From: Chitinophagaceae bacterium
GTDB taxonomy: Bacteria; Bacteroidota; Bacteroidia; Chitinophagales; Chitinophagaceae
NCBI GenBank assembly: GCA_017307755.1
Contig: JAFKGQ010000005.1
Coordinates: 434,001 to 498,000, forward strand
Direction of reading: 5' to 3'
Length of the DNA: 64,000 bases
The notes below the pieces were generated by a model. The model made no database searches. It saw only the letters and a list, made by a program, of their open reading frames with translations, and was not told the origin of the DNA. Numbering within the stretch: position 1 is the stretch's first letter; the number at the start of each line of letters is the position of its first letter. The position numbers were made by a program, and so were the translations under genes. This document shows, piece after piece, positions 15,020 through 24,908 of this stretch.

Positions 15020-17836
15020 TCAACGAGCCTTAAAGCGGGATTCCGGAGGACCAAGGTAACTGGGTTGCATACCTCCTGTATCCACTACGATCTTTTGTAA
15101 TACCACACCGGGATCGACCATCCAGTATTTTAGTACATGTTTGCCGGGCCGGGAGAGCACATGTGACGATGGTGAAATAAAGATATTATCTGCAACCGCG
15201 ATATTCCAACTTTTTCCTGCTGAATTTTCAGCCAGATCGATGATCTGCGGCTCGCCGCCGTCGATGGAAACAGCATAGCGTAACCCTTTGCCCGAGAAGT
15301 TCAGCGTGGGGGAGAAGTAAGCATGAACGGTGATGGCGCCGCTGTCTGCAAGATACATGTCGTATTCGAGCCTGGGGCTGTTGCCGCCTGGTGTTTGAGC
15401 GGGAGATGTGACCGGCATGGCTTCCATTCCGGAAAGGGTGCGTCCCAACCCTTTTATTAGCTGCCATTTAATTGCAGTTTGCACAGAACGACTGTAGTGT
15501 TCCGCCTCGATGGATACATATCCATCGCCTTCCAGGAATGTGCCTGGGGGCGCTTTGTCATACAAGGAGGGGGCAAGCGCAATCATCGTCACCGTTTCAT
15601 TTCGTCCATCGCGGCCGGAGATGGTGAGCCGTGTTTTTGCTCCGCCGGGAGGGACTTGCTTCCAGTCGATGGAGAGCCGGATACGGACCTGTTGATGGGA
15701 GAGCTGTTGTTCTTTTTCGGGATTGACTCGGAGCCAGGGAGCGTAGCCTGTTGTGGTGTATCTGAGGGTGTCGTTTTTTCTGCTAAAGATATCTATCCAA
15801 TGATCCCGGCCATACCGACTGAATACCAGCCTGGGGCTGTTGTCATATAACAGGGAGCTCCCGATGGCGATGCCCCAGGCCGGCGTATCGCAGACCGGTG
15901 CGGAGATAACGGCAGGCATGCTGTTAAAAGGAGGTTGTTGCCAATATGTGTAGCCGATGTGCGTCTGGTCCATCATATGGCGCCATTTGCCCCCGGCCAG
16001 CGTATCGTTGTAATATTTTGAAAGGAGTGAGTCGCGGAGATATAAAGTTTTTGCTTTTTTGGCCATTTGCGTGGTGGCTGACCTGCCCTGGGCGGCATAG
16101 AGGTGATTGAGGCCGACAGTGTAGTAAAGTTCGTTCAGATTGGCGCATGCTTTTACGGGATAGAGCACCAATTGGAAGTAGGCATCACGGAGGGCGGATG
16201 GCAAGATATTATAAATGGAGTCTGCTTTATATGCCAAGGTATTGTAGTCGGAGACTACCTGTTGTGCTTCATCATAGTGAAGGAGGCTATAGGTGTCGGG
16301 TGAGAGAAGTTCGGGTTTACGGCGGCTATTATAAAAAGTATATTTTTTTAGGATGTCTGCGATGGGGACGGCGTATTTTTCACCGAATTGCCGGCTTGCC
16401 CATTGCCGGACATATGTGTCCAGGCTGTCGGCCGGCCATTTATCCGGGGCCCAGGCATAATCGAGAAAGAATTCGATGGGGAGTTCCATGGGCTTTATAT
16501 CCCCTACGTTGACGATCCAGATATGATCGACGCCGTATTGTTTTGTCAGGTGCATCTGTTCCCAAACGCGGGGCAGCGCATTTGTGTTGAGCCATTTATA
16601 ATTGCGGGGGTCGCCTACGTAATCGAAGTGGTAGTATATGCCATAGCCTCCGCCGCGGGGTTTATCGCTGACACCCGGGAGTTTGCGGACATTGCCCCAA
16701 TTGTCATCGCAGAGCAACAAGGTAACGTCATCCGGGACCCGCATACCTTTGTCATAATAGTCCTGTACTTCCTTATAGAGCGCCCAGGATTGAGGTACGT
16801 CAGCAGGGGCTTTGCCTGTGACATCCTCTATTGTTCTTCGCTGGTTGCTGACGATCTTTTCCAGCAGGGCGATGTTGCTGCCTTCGGTCATGGGCATATC
16901 TCCGTCGCCCCGCATTCCGATGGTTATGATGCTTTCGTGGCTGTCCATATTGCGGATGCCTTGTTTCCAGAATGAGTCCAGTACGGCGGGATTGGTTTCA
17001 TAATTCCAGGGACCGGAGCCGTAGCGTTTCCATTCCTGTTGTGCGCGCAGCATGGGTTCGTGATGCGAGGTACCCATGACGATGCCGTATTTATCTGCCA
17101 GGATGGGGTTTAGCGTGTCGTCATCATTGAAGGCGTTGCCCCACATGGCGGGCCAGAGATAATTGGCTTTCATCCGCAGCAGCAATTCGAATACTTTTTC
17201 GTAGAAAAGGTGATTGAACCCTCCGAACTTTTCTTTTGTCCAGCCGGAGAGGCAAGGCGCTTCGTCATTGATAAAGAAGCCGCGGTATTTTACGGCGGGG
17301 TGCTGGCAGACCCATGTATCTTTCCGGATATAGAGTTCTTTTTTAGCGGGGACGGGGACGTCGGCCCACCAGTACCAGGGCGATACGCCTATTTGTCTGG
17401 ATAATTCAAAAACGCCATAGGCTGTTCCCCGTCTGTCGCTGCCGGTGATCACCAGGGCCTGACTGATGCCTTTGACGGGATGGGAGGCTGCCGTAAGGGT
17501 GAATGCCTCCCATTTTCCCCGGAGGCTGTCGTTTATGACAGGCGTTATGGCGGGGTTGTGGTCCAGACTACCGATGATGATGAGGTTGGCTGCGGATGCC
17601 GGCATCCGGTGGAGGATCGCGGGTGTTTTACCGGTGACCCGTTGGATGTCCTGCTGAAGGAAAACGGCGGCCTGCCGGACGAGCCAGTGGTCATTGCTGT
17701 CGACGTAAATGGGGGTGGGGCCGGTGGTGGTCACCAGGGGGAAGGCCCCGGGGGCGGCTGTGTACAGTGTGATGTCCTGGGCGTGCAGGTGCGGTCTGCA
17801 AAGCAGGATGAGGAGTAAGAATGACAATTTCTTCAT
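15020..17836 (-). CDS. GH115 xylan alpha-1,2-(4-O-methyl)glucuronidase, secreted
   Basis: 938 residues with a signal peptide ending at LHAQ. Family 115 signature regions are visible in order: GTAYGVFELSRQIGVSPWYWWADVP, a conserved substrate region KYRGFFINDEAPCLSGW, RMKANYLWPAMWGNAFNDDD, GTSHHEPM and the later DDNWGN and WIVNVGDIKP blocks (each quoted in part). Such enzymes remove glucuronic or 4-O-methylglucuronic acid side chains from xylan or its oligosaccharides. A C-terminal beta-rich region (about 790-938, ending in SRPGKHVLKYWMVDPGV) matches the extra module usual for the family. The SDR gene lies 8 bp upstream, linking release of glucuronate with its catabolism. Confidence 0.92.
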   Translation of the reverse strand: MKKLSFLLLILLCRPHLHAQDITLYTAAPGAFPLVTTTGPTPIYVDSNDHWLVRQAAVFLQQDIQRVTGKTPAILHRMPASAANLIIIGSLDHNPAITPVINDSLRGKWEAFTLTAASHPVKGISQALVITGSDRRGTAYGVFELSRQIGVSPWYWWADVPVPAKKELYIRKDTWVCQHPAVKYRGFFINDEAPCLSGWTKEKFGGFNHLFYEKVFELLLRMKANYLWPAMWGNAFNDDDTLNPILADKYGIVMGTSHHEPMLRAQQEWKRYGSGPWNYETNPAVLDSFWKQGIRNMDSHESIITIGMRGDGDMPMTEGSNIALLEKIVSNQRRTIEDVTGKAPADVPQSWALYKEVQDYYDKGMRVPDDVTLLLCDDNWGNVRKLPGVSDKPRGGGYGIYYHFDYVGDPRNYKWLNTNALPRVWEQMHLTKQYGVDHIWIVNVGDIKPMELPIEFFLDYAWAPDKWPADSLDTYVRQWASRQFGEKYAVPIADILKKYTFYNSRRKPELLSPDTYSLLHYDEAQQVVSDYNTLAYKADSIYNILPSALRDAYFQLVLYPVKACANLNELYYTVGLNHLYAAQGRSATTQMAKKAKTLYLRDSLLSKYYNDTLAGGKWRHMMDQTHIGYTYWQQPPFNSMPAVISAPVCDTPAWGIAIGSSLLYDNSPRLVFSRYGRDHWIDIFSRKNDTLRYTTTGYAPWLRVNPEKEQQLSHQQVRIRLSIDWKQVPPGGAKTRLTISGRDGRNETVTMIALAPSLYDKAPPGTFLEGDGYVSIEAEHYSRSVQTAIKWQLIKGLGRTLSGMEAMPVTSPAQTPGGNSPRLEYDMYLADSGAITVHAYFSPTLNFSGKGLRYAVSIDGGEPQIIDLAENSAGKSWNIAVADNIFISPSSHVLSRPGKHVLKYWMVDPGVVLQKIVVDTGGMQPSYLGPPESRFKAR

Positions 17837-17844
17837 ATGACAGT

Positions 17845-18597
17845 TTAAAAGCCGATGGAGTTACCTCCATCGATGGGTAGCACGACGCCTGTCACGTACC
17901 CGGCCCCGTCAGAAGCAAGGTAGAGGGCTGCCTCACCTATATCGGCCGGGTCGCCGAGTCTTCCCATAGGCGTCCTGGACATGACCTTTTGTTTGCGTTC
18001 GGTATCTCCGTTCAGCGCTTTCTCTGACATATCCGTTGCGATGAACCCCGGGGCGATGCAATTGACGCGGATGCCTTTGGGTGCAAGTTCGACGGCCATT
18101 GCCCTGGTCATTCCTTCTATGGCGGATTTGGACGCCGAGTAGGCGATGACCTTTGGGATACCGTATTGAGCGGCCATGGAACTGATGTTGATGATGATGC
18201 CGCTGCCGGCCGTCTCCATCGATCTTACCACTTCTCTTGACAGGGCAAATACGGCCGACACGTTGGTATGGAGTATGCGGTGGAAATCTTCGTCGCTGAC
18301 GTCGGTGAAATCTTTTTTCTGATTGATACCGGCGTTGTTTACCAGGATGTCGATGCGGCCAAAGCGATGAATGATCTGCTGTACGAGGCCGGGAAGAGAG
18401 GAAAGATCGTTCAGGTCCTGGCAGATGATGTGGCATAGCGGGCCCAGTTCCGCAGCGGCGGCATTTAATTTTTCCTGGTCCCGGCCGACGATCACTGTTA
18501 GTATATGGTGCTGTACGAATCTTTTTGCGATGGCGAGTCCGATGCCTCCTCCTCCTCCGGTGACGATAGCTACTTTGTTTGGATGGGCCGTTTGCAT
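17845..18597 (-). CDS. SDR-family dehydrogenase, candidate D-mannonate/fructuronate oxidoreductase
   Basis: 250 residues, classical short-chain dehydrogenase: cofactor motif TGGGGGIG, NNAG, catalytic Ser in NISSMAA and YSASK, and the late GFIATDMSEKA segment. It resembles gluconate 5-dehydrogenase-type enzymes by eye. It sits between the LacI regulator (14 bp) and GH115 (8 bp), and mannonate dehydratase is in the opposite arm of the locus. In Bacillus subtilis the reduction of fructuronate to mannonate is done by an SDR enzyme, so this may fill the UxuB step. That assignment is inference; a sugar-acid or 3-oxoacyl reductase is the alternative. Confidence 0.8.
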   Translation of the reverse strand: MQTAHPNKVAIVTGGGGGIGLAIAKRFVQHHILTVIVGRDQEKLNAAAAELGPLCHIICQDLNDLSSLPGLVQQIIHRFGRIDILVNNAGINQKKDFTDVSDEDFHRILHTNVSAVFALSREVVRSMETAGSGIIINISSMAAQYGIPKVIAYSASKSAIEGMTRAMAVELAPKGIRVNCIAPGFIATDMSEKALNGDTERKQKVMSRTPMGRLGDPADIGEAALYLASDGAGYVTGVVLPIDGGNSIGF

Positions 18598-18611
18598 GAA
18601 TAGTTCTTCTT

Positions 18612-19652
18612 TTAGGATATATTTTTCCGGCCGGGTCCGGAAGACTCCCGGATGATCAGTTCGGAACGCAGAATAATAGTATTGGTGGTGTCGATGCTGG
18701 AGGCCCCGTTGAGGTGATTGATAAGGTTACGGGCCGCCACTTGTCCCATTTCGTACCCTGGATAGTTGATAGTGGTCAGGTTGGGTTCTACCACAGTGGA
18801 TACGGGGTCATTATTAAAGCCAGCGAAAGCGATGTCGTCCGGGATGCGGATGCCAGATTGTTTTAAGGCTACCATGCAGCCTACCGCGCAGTTGTCATTA
18901 GCCACAAATACTGCATCGGGTAGGGGATCCATTTGCCGGATGACGGCGGCGGCCTCTGCGCCTGCTTCCTGGCTCAGGTTGCTAATCAATACGTAGTCCT
19001 CCCGGAATGCGATCTTCTGATCGGCCAGGGCTTCTTTATAACCTTCCAGGCGATGTACGTAGACATTTCTTTTTGGAGTGGCGGTAATATATACGATGCG
19101 CCGCCGTCCCTGACTAATGAGATGGGTGGTGGCTTCGTAAGCGGCTTTTTTATTATTAATAAGGATGTTGAGACAATTAGCATGCTCTTCCACACGGTCG
19201 AAAAAAACCAACGGGATATTCTTCTTTATAAAGGCGTCGAAATGACGGAGCGTATCTGTATCATATGCCAGGGATACCAGCAGGCCATCCACCCGGGAAT
19301 TAAACATGGTCTTGGCGCTGGCCATTTCTTTCTGGGCTGACTCGGAGGATTGGCTGATGATCAGGTTATAGCCTTCGCTGCCCGCTACATTTTCGATGCC
19401 GGCGATGACGGTGGACATAAAATAGCTGTTTAGCCGGGGGACGATGACACCGATGGTATCGGTGCGTTGTGTCCGAAGGTTCCGGGCGAAATTATTGGAG
19501 CGATAGCCCATTTCTTCTGCCAGGTCGGCAATCTTTTTCCGTGTCTTTTTACTGACGACTGGGTCGTCTTTCAGGGCGCGGCTTACGGTGGCAATAGAAA
19601 TATTCAGTTTGCGGGCCAAGTCGTATATGGTGATTTCTTTTCCTGTAGACAT
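18612..19652 (-). CDS. LacI-family transcriptional regulator of PUL1
   Basis: 346 residues. An N-terminal LacI helix-turn-helix (ITIYDLARKLNISIATVSRAL) is followed by the hinge and a periplasmic-binding-protein-like effector domain (about 65-335, with RVDGLLVSLA, FVANDNCAVG and IAFAGFNNDP). It is divergent from the SusC/SusD operon and first in the leftward arm. Two related palindromes, one over its own start codon and one in the susC promoter region, make it the likely repressor of both arms. The effector is probably a sugar released by the locus, such as a uronate or xylo-oligomer; not determinable from sequence. Confidence 0.9.
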   Translation of the reverse strand: MSTGKEITIYDLARKLNISIATVSRALKDDPVVSKKTRKKIADLAEEMGYRSNNFARNLRTQRTDTIGVIVPRLNSYFMSTVIAGIENVAGSEGYNLIISQSSESAQKEMASAKTMFNSRVDGLLVSLAYDTDTLRHFDAFIKKNIPLVFFDRVEEHANCLNILINNKKAAYEATTHLISQGRRRIVYITATPKRNVYVHRLEGYKEALADQKIAFREDYVLISNLSQEAGAEAAAVIRQMDPLPDAVFVANDNCAVGCMVALKQSGIRIPDDIAFAGFNNDPVSTVVEPNLTTINYPGYEMGQVAARNLINHLNGASSIDTTNTIILRSELIIRESSGPGRKNIS

Positions 19653-19666
19653 ACAATCGTTTACAT
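19651..19666. promoter_or_regulatory. LacI-type operator overlapping the regulator start codon
   Basis: ATACAATCGTTTACAT matches the stronger operator at 19708 in 13 of 16 positions, including the central CG typical of LacI-family sites. It lies just after the expected minus-strand transcription start (TACCTTTA element at 19682-19675), suiting autorepression. Confidence 0.6.
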
Positions 19667-19894
19667 ACTGAAAGTAAAGGTAAATTAAATAATTTTTATG
19701 AAAAAAAATGTAATCGGTTACATTTTTTCAGAAATATTCCTACTTTTATACGGCGATCCATTGCTGCATACTTGCCATTACCAAAAAAATCAACGATTGA
19801 ACTTATGCGGATAAAACAAGCTACTGCCTTCATTCACCGGCCAATAGTCCTGCCGGAATTAACCAAAACATGTAAAAATTAAAATGCTTCCATT
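19653..19894. other. 242-bp divergent control region of PUL1
   Basis: AT-rich region containing both promoters, the upstream operator and the start-proximal half of the second, plus a susC leader of about 140 bases without an obvious start codon or strong stem. No gene is seen in it. Confidence 0.6.
19708..19723. promoter_or_regulatory. LacI-type operator at the susC promoter
   Basis: ATGTAATCGGTTACAT is an imperfect palindrome (ATGTAAyCGrTTACAT) with a central CG. A 7-of-8 match to the -7 element, TACTTTTA (19741-19748), lies 17 bp downstream, so the operator would cover the -33 region of the rightward promoter. The two operators are 57 bp apart centre to centre. Confidence 0.65.
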
Positions 19895-22800
19895 ATGAGA
19901 AATTCGTTTAAGCAATTATTGCCGGCGGCCCTTCGGGCATTGGCATTTTGCTCTTTGGCGACTTTTCTGATCATTCCTTTATTGACTGCACAGAATACCA
20001 TCCATATCAAGGGGCGTGTAGTCAACGAGAGCGGACAACCTATTCCCAAGGCTACGGTCCAGGTGAGTAATTCTAAAACGGCCGTCACCACTGATGACAA
20101 CGGCAACTATGAGATAACGGCAGCTTCGAACGCCACGCTGGTGGTGACTTCCGTCGGCTACACTTCCTTTACGGCGCCTGTCGGGGGGCGTTCTTTGCTG
20201 GATGCCGTCTTGCATGCATCTCCCAATTCCCTGGACCAGGTGGTTGTCGTCGGTTACGGAACGCAGAAAAAGAGGGATGTCACCGGTTCCATTGTCAGTG
20301 TAAGCGCCAAAACTCTTAGTGAGGTGCCGGCGTCAAATATGGGTCTGGCGTTGCAGGGAAGGGCTGCCGGTGTGGAGATCCAGCGGGTGGGTACGCAGCC
20401 CGGAGCGGCGGCTGTCATTCGTGTTCGTGGGGAACGATCCATACTCGGTTCGAACGACCCTTTATTGGTACTGGATGGGATACCTTATGAAGGGGGCAAC
20501 CTCAACGATATCAATCCCGATGATATTGCCTCGATAGAAGTACTAAAGGATGCGTCCGCCACTGCCATCTATGGTTCCCGCGGCGCTAATGGTGTTATAC
20601 TGGTGTCCACAAAAAAGGGAAAACCCGGGGCTGCCAGGATCGACTACAATGGCTATGGCGGCATCAATTCGGTGTCCAAAAAATACCCGATGTTCAATTC
20701 GCAGGAATATACTGCCATGCGGATCGCGGCGAATACAGGTTATCTCAACGAGGCATTCGAAACCGCGAATCTGGCAAAGGGAGTGAACACTGACTGGCAG
20801 AAGCTGATGTACCAGAATGGGTACACGACGGATCACAACCTGACGGTATCGGGGGGGACTACGGAAGGCTCGACCTATTCTTTGGGAGGTGGTTATTACA
20901 AGGAAACCGCAGTCTTGCCGGGGATAAATTTTACCCGTTATTCTTTACGAGGGACTATCGACTCCAAGGTGGGTAAGAGGTTAAAAGTAGGATTGAATAC
21001 CTTAAATTCTTACACAGAAACCAATGGGACGCAATTCCTGAATTCGGGTATGATGTTCAACATGCTGGCGGCAAGTCCCTTGTATACGCCTGATTCGGGT
21101 GGTATCGTCGTGCTGTCCCCGTATGGCAATTCGGATGACAGGGGCGCTACCTACAGTCCGATACTGCTGAAGCACAACAATAATAACTGGATAGACCTCG
21201 TAAAACGCTTTCGTAGTTTCAATACGTTGTATGCCGAATACCAGATCATTCCGGAACTCAAATACCGCGTGAATCTAGGGCTTAACTACCGCCGGGAGGA
21301 AGATGATCAATTCAAGGGAGCGGATTCGAAGACGAACCCGAGTTTCTTCCGTCCCAACCAGGGGAATACGGCGAGTGTCAACAACCAGGAAGGCTACGGG
21401 TATACGCTGGAGCATATCCTTAGCTTCGACAAGGAATTCAGAGGAGGGCACCGGATCAATGTCACGGGTCTTTACAGTGTCCAGAAGGACATTTCTCACA
21501 GCACCTATGTCAGTAAGGATTCTATCAATGCCGACTTTATCCAGTTCTATAACCTGGGCTTATCCAATCCTTCCAGCAATGTCAAGCCGAATGTCAACGG
21601 TTCAGAGGCCACCTGGGGGCTGGAGTCGTATATGGCCAGGATCAACTATTCCTATAAGGACAGGTATCTGCTGACCCTTACAGGCAGGATCGACGGTTCA
21701 TCACGTCTTGCGGAAGGTCATAAATACCACCACTATCCTGCGCTGTCCGCGGGCTGGCATATTTCCCAGGAACGGTTCATGCAGCCCGTCTCTTTTATCA
21801 ATGACCTGAAATTAAGGGTTGGGTATGGGGAAACTTCCAACCAGGCTATCAATCCTTATGCATCGCTGGGGAATGTAACACCTAACAACGGGCTTTCGAC
21901 TATACCGGGAGCCACGGGTTCTGTCATCCACTACAATTATGGGCCTACAACGGTAGTAACCGGGTACAACTTGCAAAGTCTGCCGAATTCCAACCTGGAC
22001 TGGGAGTATACGAGGACTGTGAATATCGGTGTTGATGCCACTGTACTCAACAACCGTATAACCTTCACCGGGGACTACTACGATGCACATACGCGTAATG
22101 TGCTGTATGGTCTGACGTTGCCTATCACATCGGGTGTGACAGGCCAATATACCTCGAACATCGGCGAGATGTCCAACAAAGGGTTTGAGTTCTCGATCAG
22201 CACGGTCAATATCTCCAATCCGGGCGGGTTTACCTGGTCAACCGATCTCAATATTTTCTGGAACCGGAACAAACTGGAGAAGTTGTATAATGGATTTAAA
22301 CAGGACCTCATCAACCAGCTGTTTGTCGGTCAGCCGCTGACAGCCATCTATGATTATCAGAAGATCGGTATCTGGCAAACGGCGGATTCCGCACAGGCGG
22401 CCTTATATGGGGCAAAGCCGGGGTATATCCGGTTTGCCGACCTGGACAAGAGCAATACGATCGACCCGAACAAGGACAGGAAGGTAATAGGAAGCGGGCA
22501 GGCCACCTGGCAGGGGGGGCTGACAAACCGGTTTACCTACAAAGGCTTCGATCTTTCTTTTGTCATCTATGCCAGGATGGGCGGGTTGCTGGTGAGTCAG
22601 GTCTATCAACCTTATGCGGCCTATCTGGCGATATTAAATGGCCGGAGGAACAATGTAAAGGTGGACTACTGGACGCCGACCAACCCTACCAATAAATTCC
22701 CGTCCCCGGCAGGTATGCTGAACTCGAATATAGGGCTGACCACTCTTGGATACTACGATGCAAGCTTTATCAAGATGCGCAGTATCAATGTTGGATATTC

Positions 22801-23044
22801 CTTTAATACCAAATTATTGAACAGGATCAAGGCGCAGGCCATCCGTGTGTATGTTACGGCGCAGAACCCCTTTGTGTTGTACTCACCCTACATGCGTGAG
22901 GGCGGGGTAGATCCGGAGGCTACGGCTATTGGAAATACGGGTGTGCAAGATCCCGGCAACCTGTCAAAGACGAGGGCATTGACCATTGGGCTTATGACGC
23001 CACCTACGCGTGCTTTTCTGTTTGGTGTGAATGTCCGGTTTTAA
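19895..23044 (+). CDS. SusC/RagA-type TonB-dependent outer-membrane transporter (PUL1)
   Basis: 1049 residues. A signal peptide (to about residue 33, LLTAQ) leads into a carboxypeptidase-regulatory-like domain (HIKGRVVNESGQPIPKATVQV), a TonB-box-like region and plug (VVVGYGTQKKRDVTGSIVSV; the IRVRGERSILGSNDPLLVLDGIP segment in part) and a large barrel ending in an aromatic residue (NVRF). There is no STN domain, so direct ECF/FecR signalling is not expected, in agreement with LacI control. It would import oligosaccharides, with its SusD partner 30 bp downstream acting as lid. Confidence 0.95.
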   Translation: MRNSFKQLLPAALRALAFCSLATFLIIPLLTAQNTIHIKGRVVNESGQPIPKATVQVSNSKTAVTTDDNGNYEITAASNATLVVTSVGYTSFTAPVGGRSLLDAVLHASPNSLDQVVVVGYGTQKKRDVTGSIVSVSAKTLSEVPASNMGLALQGRAAGVEIQRVGTQPGAAAVIRVRGERSILGSNDPLLVLDGIPYEGGNLNDINPDDIASIEVLKDASATAIYGSRGANGVILVSTKKGKPGAARIDYNGYGGINSVSKKYPMFNSQEYTAMRIAANTGYLNEAFETANLAKGVNTDWQKLMYQNGYTTDHNLTVSGGTTEGSTYSLGGGYYKETAVLPGINFTRYSLRGTIDSKVGKRLKVGLNTLNSYTETNGTQFLNSGMMFNMLAASPLYTPDSGGIVVLSPYGNSDDRGATYSPILLKHNNNNWIDLVKRFRSFNTLYAEYQIIPELKYRVNLGLNYRREEDDQFKGADSKTNPSFFRPNQGNTASVNNQEGYGYTLEHILSFDKEFRGGHRINVTGLYSVQKDISHSTYVSKDSINADFIQFYNLGLSNPSSNVKPNVNGSEATWGLESYMARINYSYKDRYLLTLTGRIDGSSRLAEGHKYHHYPALSAGWHISQERFMQPVSFINDLKLRVGYGETSNQAINPYASLGNVTPNNGLSTIPGATGSVIHYNYGPTTVVTGYNLQSLPNSNLDWEYTRTVNIGVDATVLNNRITFTGDYYDAHTRNVLYGLTLPITSGVTGQYTSNIGEMSNKGFEFSISTVNISNPGGFTWSTDLNIFWNRNKLEKLYNGFKQDLINQLFVGQPLTAIYDYQKIGIWQTADSAQAALYGAKPGYIRFADLDKSNTIDPNKDRKVIGSGQATWQGGLTNRFTYKGFDLSFVIYARMGGLLVSQVYQPYAAYLAILNGRRNNVKVDYWTPTNPTNKFPSPAGMLNSNIGLTTLGYYDASFIKMRSINVGYSFNTKLLNRIKAQAIRVYVTAQNPFVLYSPYMREGGVDPEATAIGNTGVQDPGNLSKTRALTIGLMTPPTRAFLFGVNVRF

Positions 23045-23074
23045 TGTATTGATTGCAAAACGATCAGTTGTAAC

Positions 23075-24907
23075 ATGAAAAACAAAAACAAAATGAAAAT
23101 CAGCTATAGCAGACTTGGTATCTTATTCCTGGGCGCGGCGATCCTGGCGGGGTCGTGCAAAAAGGTCCTGCAGGAGAATCCCCACACTGTTTTTACGGTG
23201 GATTATTTCAAGACCCCTGATGGGATACAGAACGGGGTGAACGCGCTTTATTCGGGGATGCGTTTTTATTATGGCAATATGGATGGGACCATTGCCTTTA
23301 ACAGCGGGACAGATGAGGCGACGCTGGGCGACCAGGGGTATAATTCCAGTACGGAATCTTCTTATGGCGACTATTCGATCAATTCGGCCAATGGGCACAA
23401 TTCCGGCATCTGGAGCAACAGCTTTCCAAATATCAACCTGGCGAATGCCGTCGTACAATTTGCGCCGGGTATAGCAGCGTTGGATCCGATAGCCAAGGAT
23501 ACTATCATAGCGCAGGCAAGGTTCCTGAGAGGTTTGTATTATTTCAACCTGGTACAGCAGTTTGGCGCCGTACCACTGGACCTTGGAGCCGGGATCCTGG
23601 CATTTAACGAATCTGCTTTCCAGGGGTTTAATCGTCTGCCGACGGCAGACTTGTTCGTAAAGGACTACCAGGTGATCATTGCGGATTTTTCTTTTGCAGC
23701 CCAGAAACTGCGGGATCAACGGCCTACTACGGCATTCAGGCTCTCAAAGAGCGCTGCCCTGCACATGCTGGCAAAGGCCTATCTTTTCAGAGGGTATTCG
23801 GCGGCTAAAGTGGCGACGGACTTCGACAGTGCGTATAAAGTGGCGATGAACCTGATCTCCAATCAATCCCAGTACGGTACATCGCTGCTGCCCGATTATG
23901 GAGATGTATTTAAGGAAGGAAATGAATATAACAGCGAGATCTTATATGCTGTCGAAAGGATACCCGGGGACCAGAATGACAATGAGGTGTTGAATCCAAC
24001 GTCTTTTGATCCGAAGACGAATATCGAAGGGAATATGTGGACCGCCAATTACCAGAACAACTATGATATCCCGAGAGGAAGCGGTAAGTTCCCTTGCGAC
24101 CGGGTGGTAAAATATATGCGTCCATTGAGACAGCTGGTGCCTACGCCCTATGTATACAATATCGCTTTTATAGACAAGTTCAACGACAGTCGTTATGACA
24201 ATACCTTCAGGACAGTGTGGACGGCGACCAATAACAATTGCAGTGCACTTGCGGGGATCAACAGCGGGGACACCTGTTATTTCCTGGCGCCTTACAAGGG
24301 GTATGGGGATTCGCTGCGCGCCTTGGGGACCAAGAAGTATGCGATCATCAACCCCGACTCATTCTACGTTTTGAAGTCCAGCAAGATCCAGCTTTTCCCC
24401 AGTATTAAAAAGTACGATGATAACAAGCGGACGGGAGTGAGTGATTATTCGGGCAGGCCTACGTCTGTCTGCCGGCTGGGTGAAACCTATCTGCTGGCGG
24501 CGGAAGCCGCTATCGAGGCGGGGCATGCTGGGGACGCACTGCCTCTCATCACCACTCTAAGAACGAGGGCGGCTTACCGGGCAGGAATACCGGACCTTTC
24601 GACAAGGCAGACGATGATAATGATGAGAAATGCTGGTACTCCCGAGGCGCCGGATTGGAGGGCGATCACGACAGCGGATATGACCCAGAATTTTATCATG
24701 GAGGAGAGGACCCGGGAGTTGTTTGGAGAGAATGTGCGCTGGCCTGATCTTGCCTGCAGGGGATTGCTGGTCAGCCGTGTCCAGGCGTATAACCCGTTGG
24801 GCGGCTCCAGTGTTAAGGCTACGAATGCGCTGCGGCCTGTTCCGCAGACGCAGCTGGATGCAATTACTGACCCGGATAAAATAAAATATCAAAACCCAGG
24901 TTATTGA
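23075..24907 (+). CDS. SusD/RagB-type substrate-binding outer-membrane lipoprotein (PUL1)
   Basis: 610 residues. The lipobox LAGSC gives lipidated Cys28, followed by KKVLQENPHTVFTVDYF typical of the family. TPR-like helices (QARFLRGLYYFNLVQQFGAVPL) and the C-terminal ERTRELFGENVRWPDL and IKYQNPGY motifs are SusD hallmarks. It forms the lid of the SusC transporter and defines glycan specificity, probably for glucuronoxylan oligomers given the neighbours. The alternative start at residue 7 (23093) is possible. The GH35 gene begins two bases after the stop. Confidence 0.95.
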   Translation: MKNKNKMKISYSRLGILFLGAAILAGSCKKVLQENPHTVFTVDYFKTPDGIQNGVNALYSGMRFYYGNMDGTIAFNSGTDEATLGDQGYNSSTESSYGDYSINSANGHNSGIWSNSFPNINLANAVVQFAPGIAALDPIAKDTIIAQARFLRGLYYFNLVQQFGAVPLDLGAGILAFNESAFQGFNRLPTADLFVKDYQVIIADFSFAAQKLRDQRPTTAFRLSKSAALHMLAKAYLFRGYSAAKVATDFDSAYKVAMNLISNQSQYGTSLLPDYGDVFKEGNEYNSEILYAVERIPGDQNDNEVLNPTSFDPKTNIEGNMWTANYQNNYDIPRGSGKFPCDRVVKYMRPLRQLVPTPYVYNIAFIDKFNDSRYDNTFRTVWTATNNNCSALAGINSGDTCYFLAPYKGYGDSLRALGTKKYAIINPDSFYVLKSSKIQLFPSIKKYDDNKRTGVSDYSGRPTSVCRLGETYLLAAEAAIEAGHAGDALPLITTLRTRAAYRAGIPDLSTRQTMIMMRNAGTPEAPDWRAITTADMTQNFIMEERTRELFGENVRWPDLACRGLLVSRVQAYNPLGGSSVKATNALRPVPQTQLDAITDPDKIKYQNPGY

Positions 24908-24908
24908 G

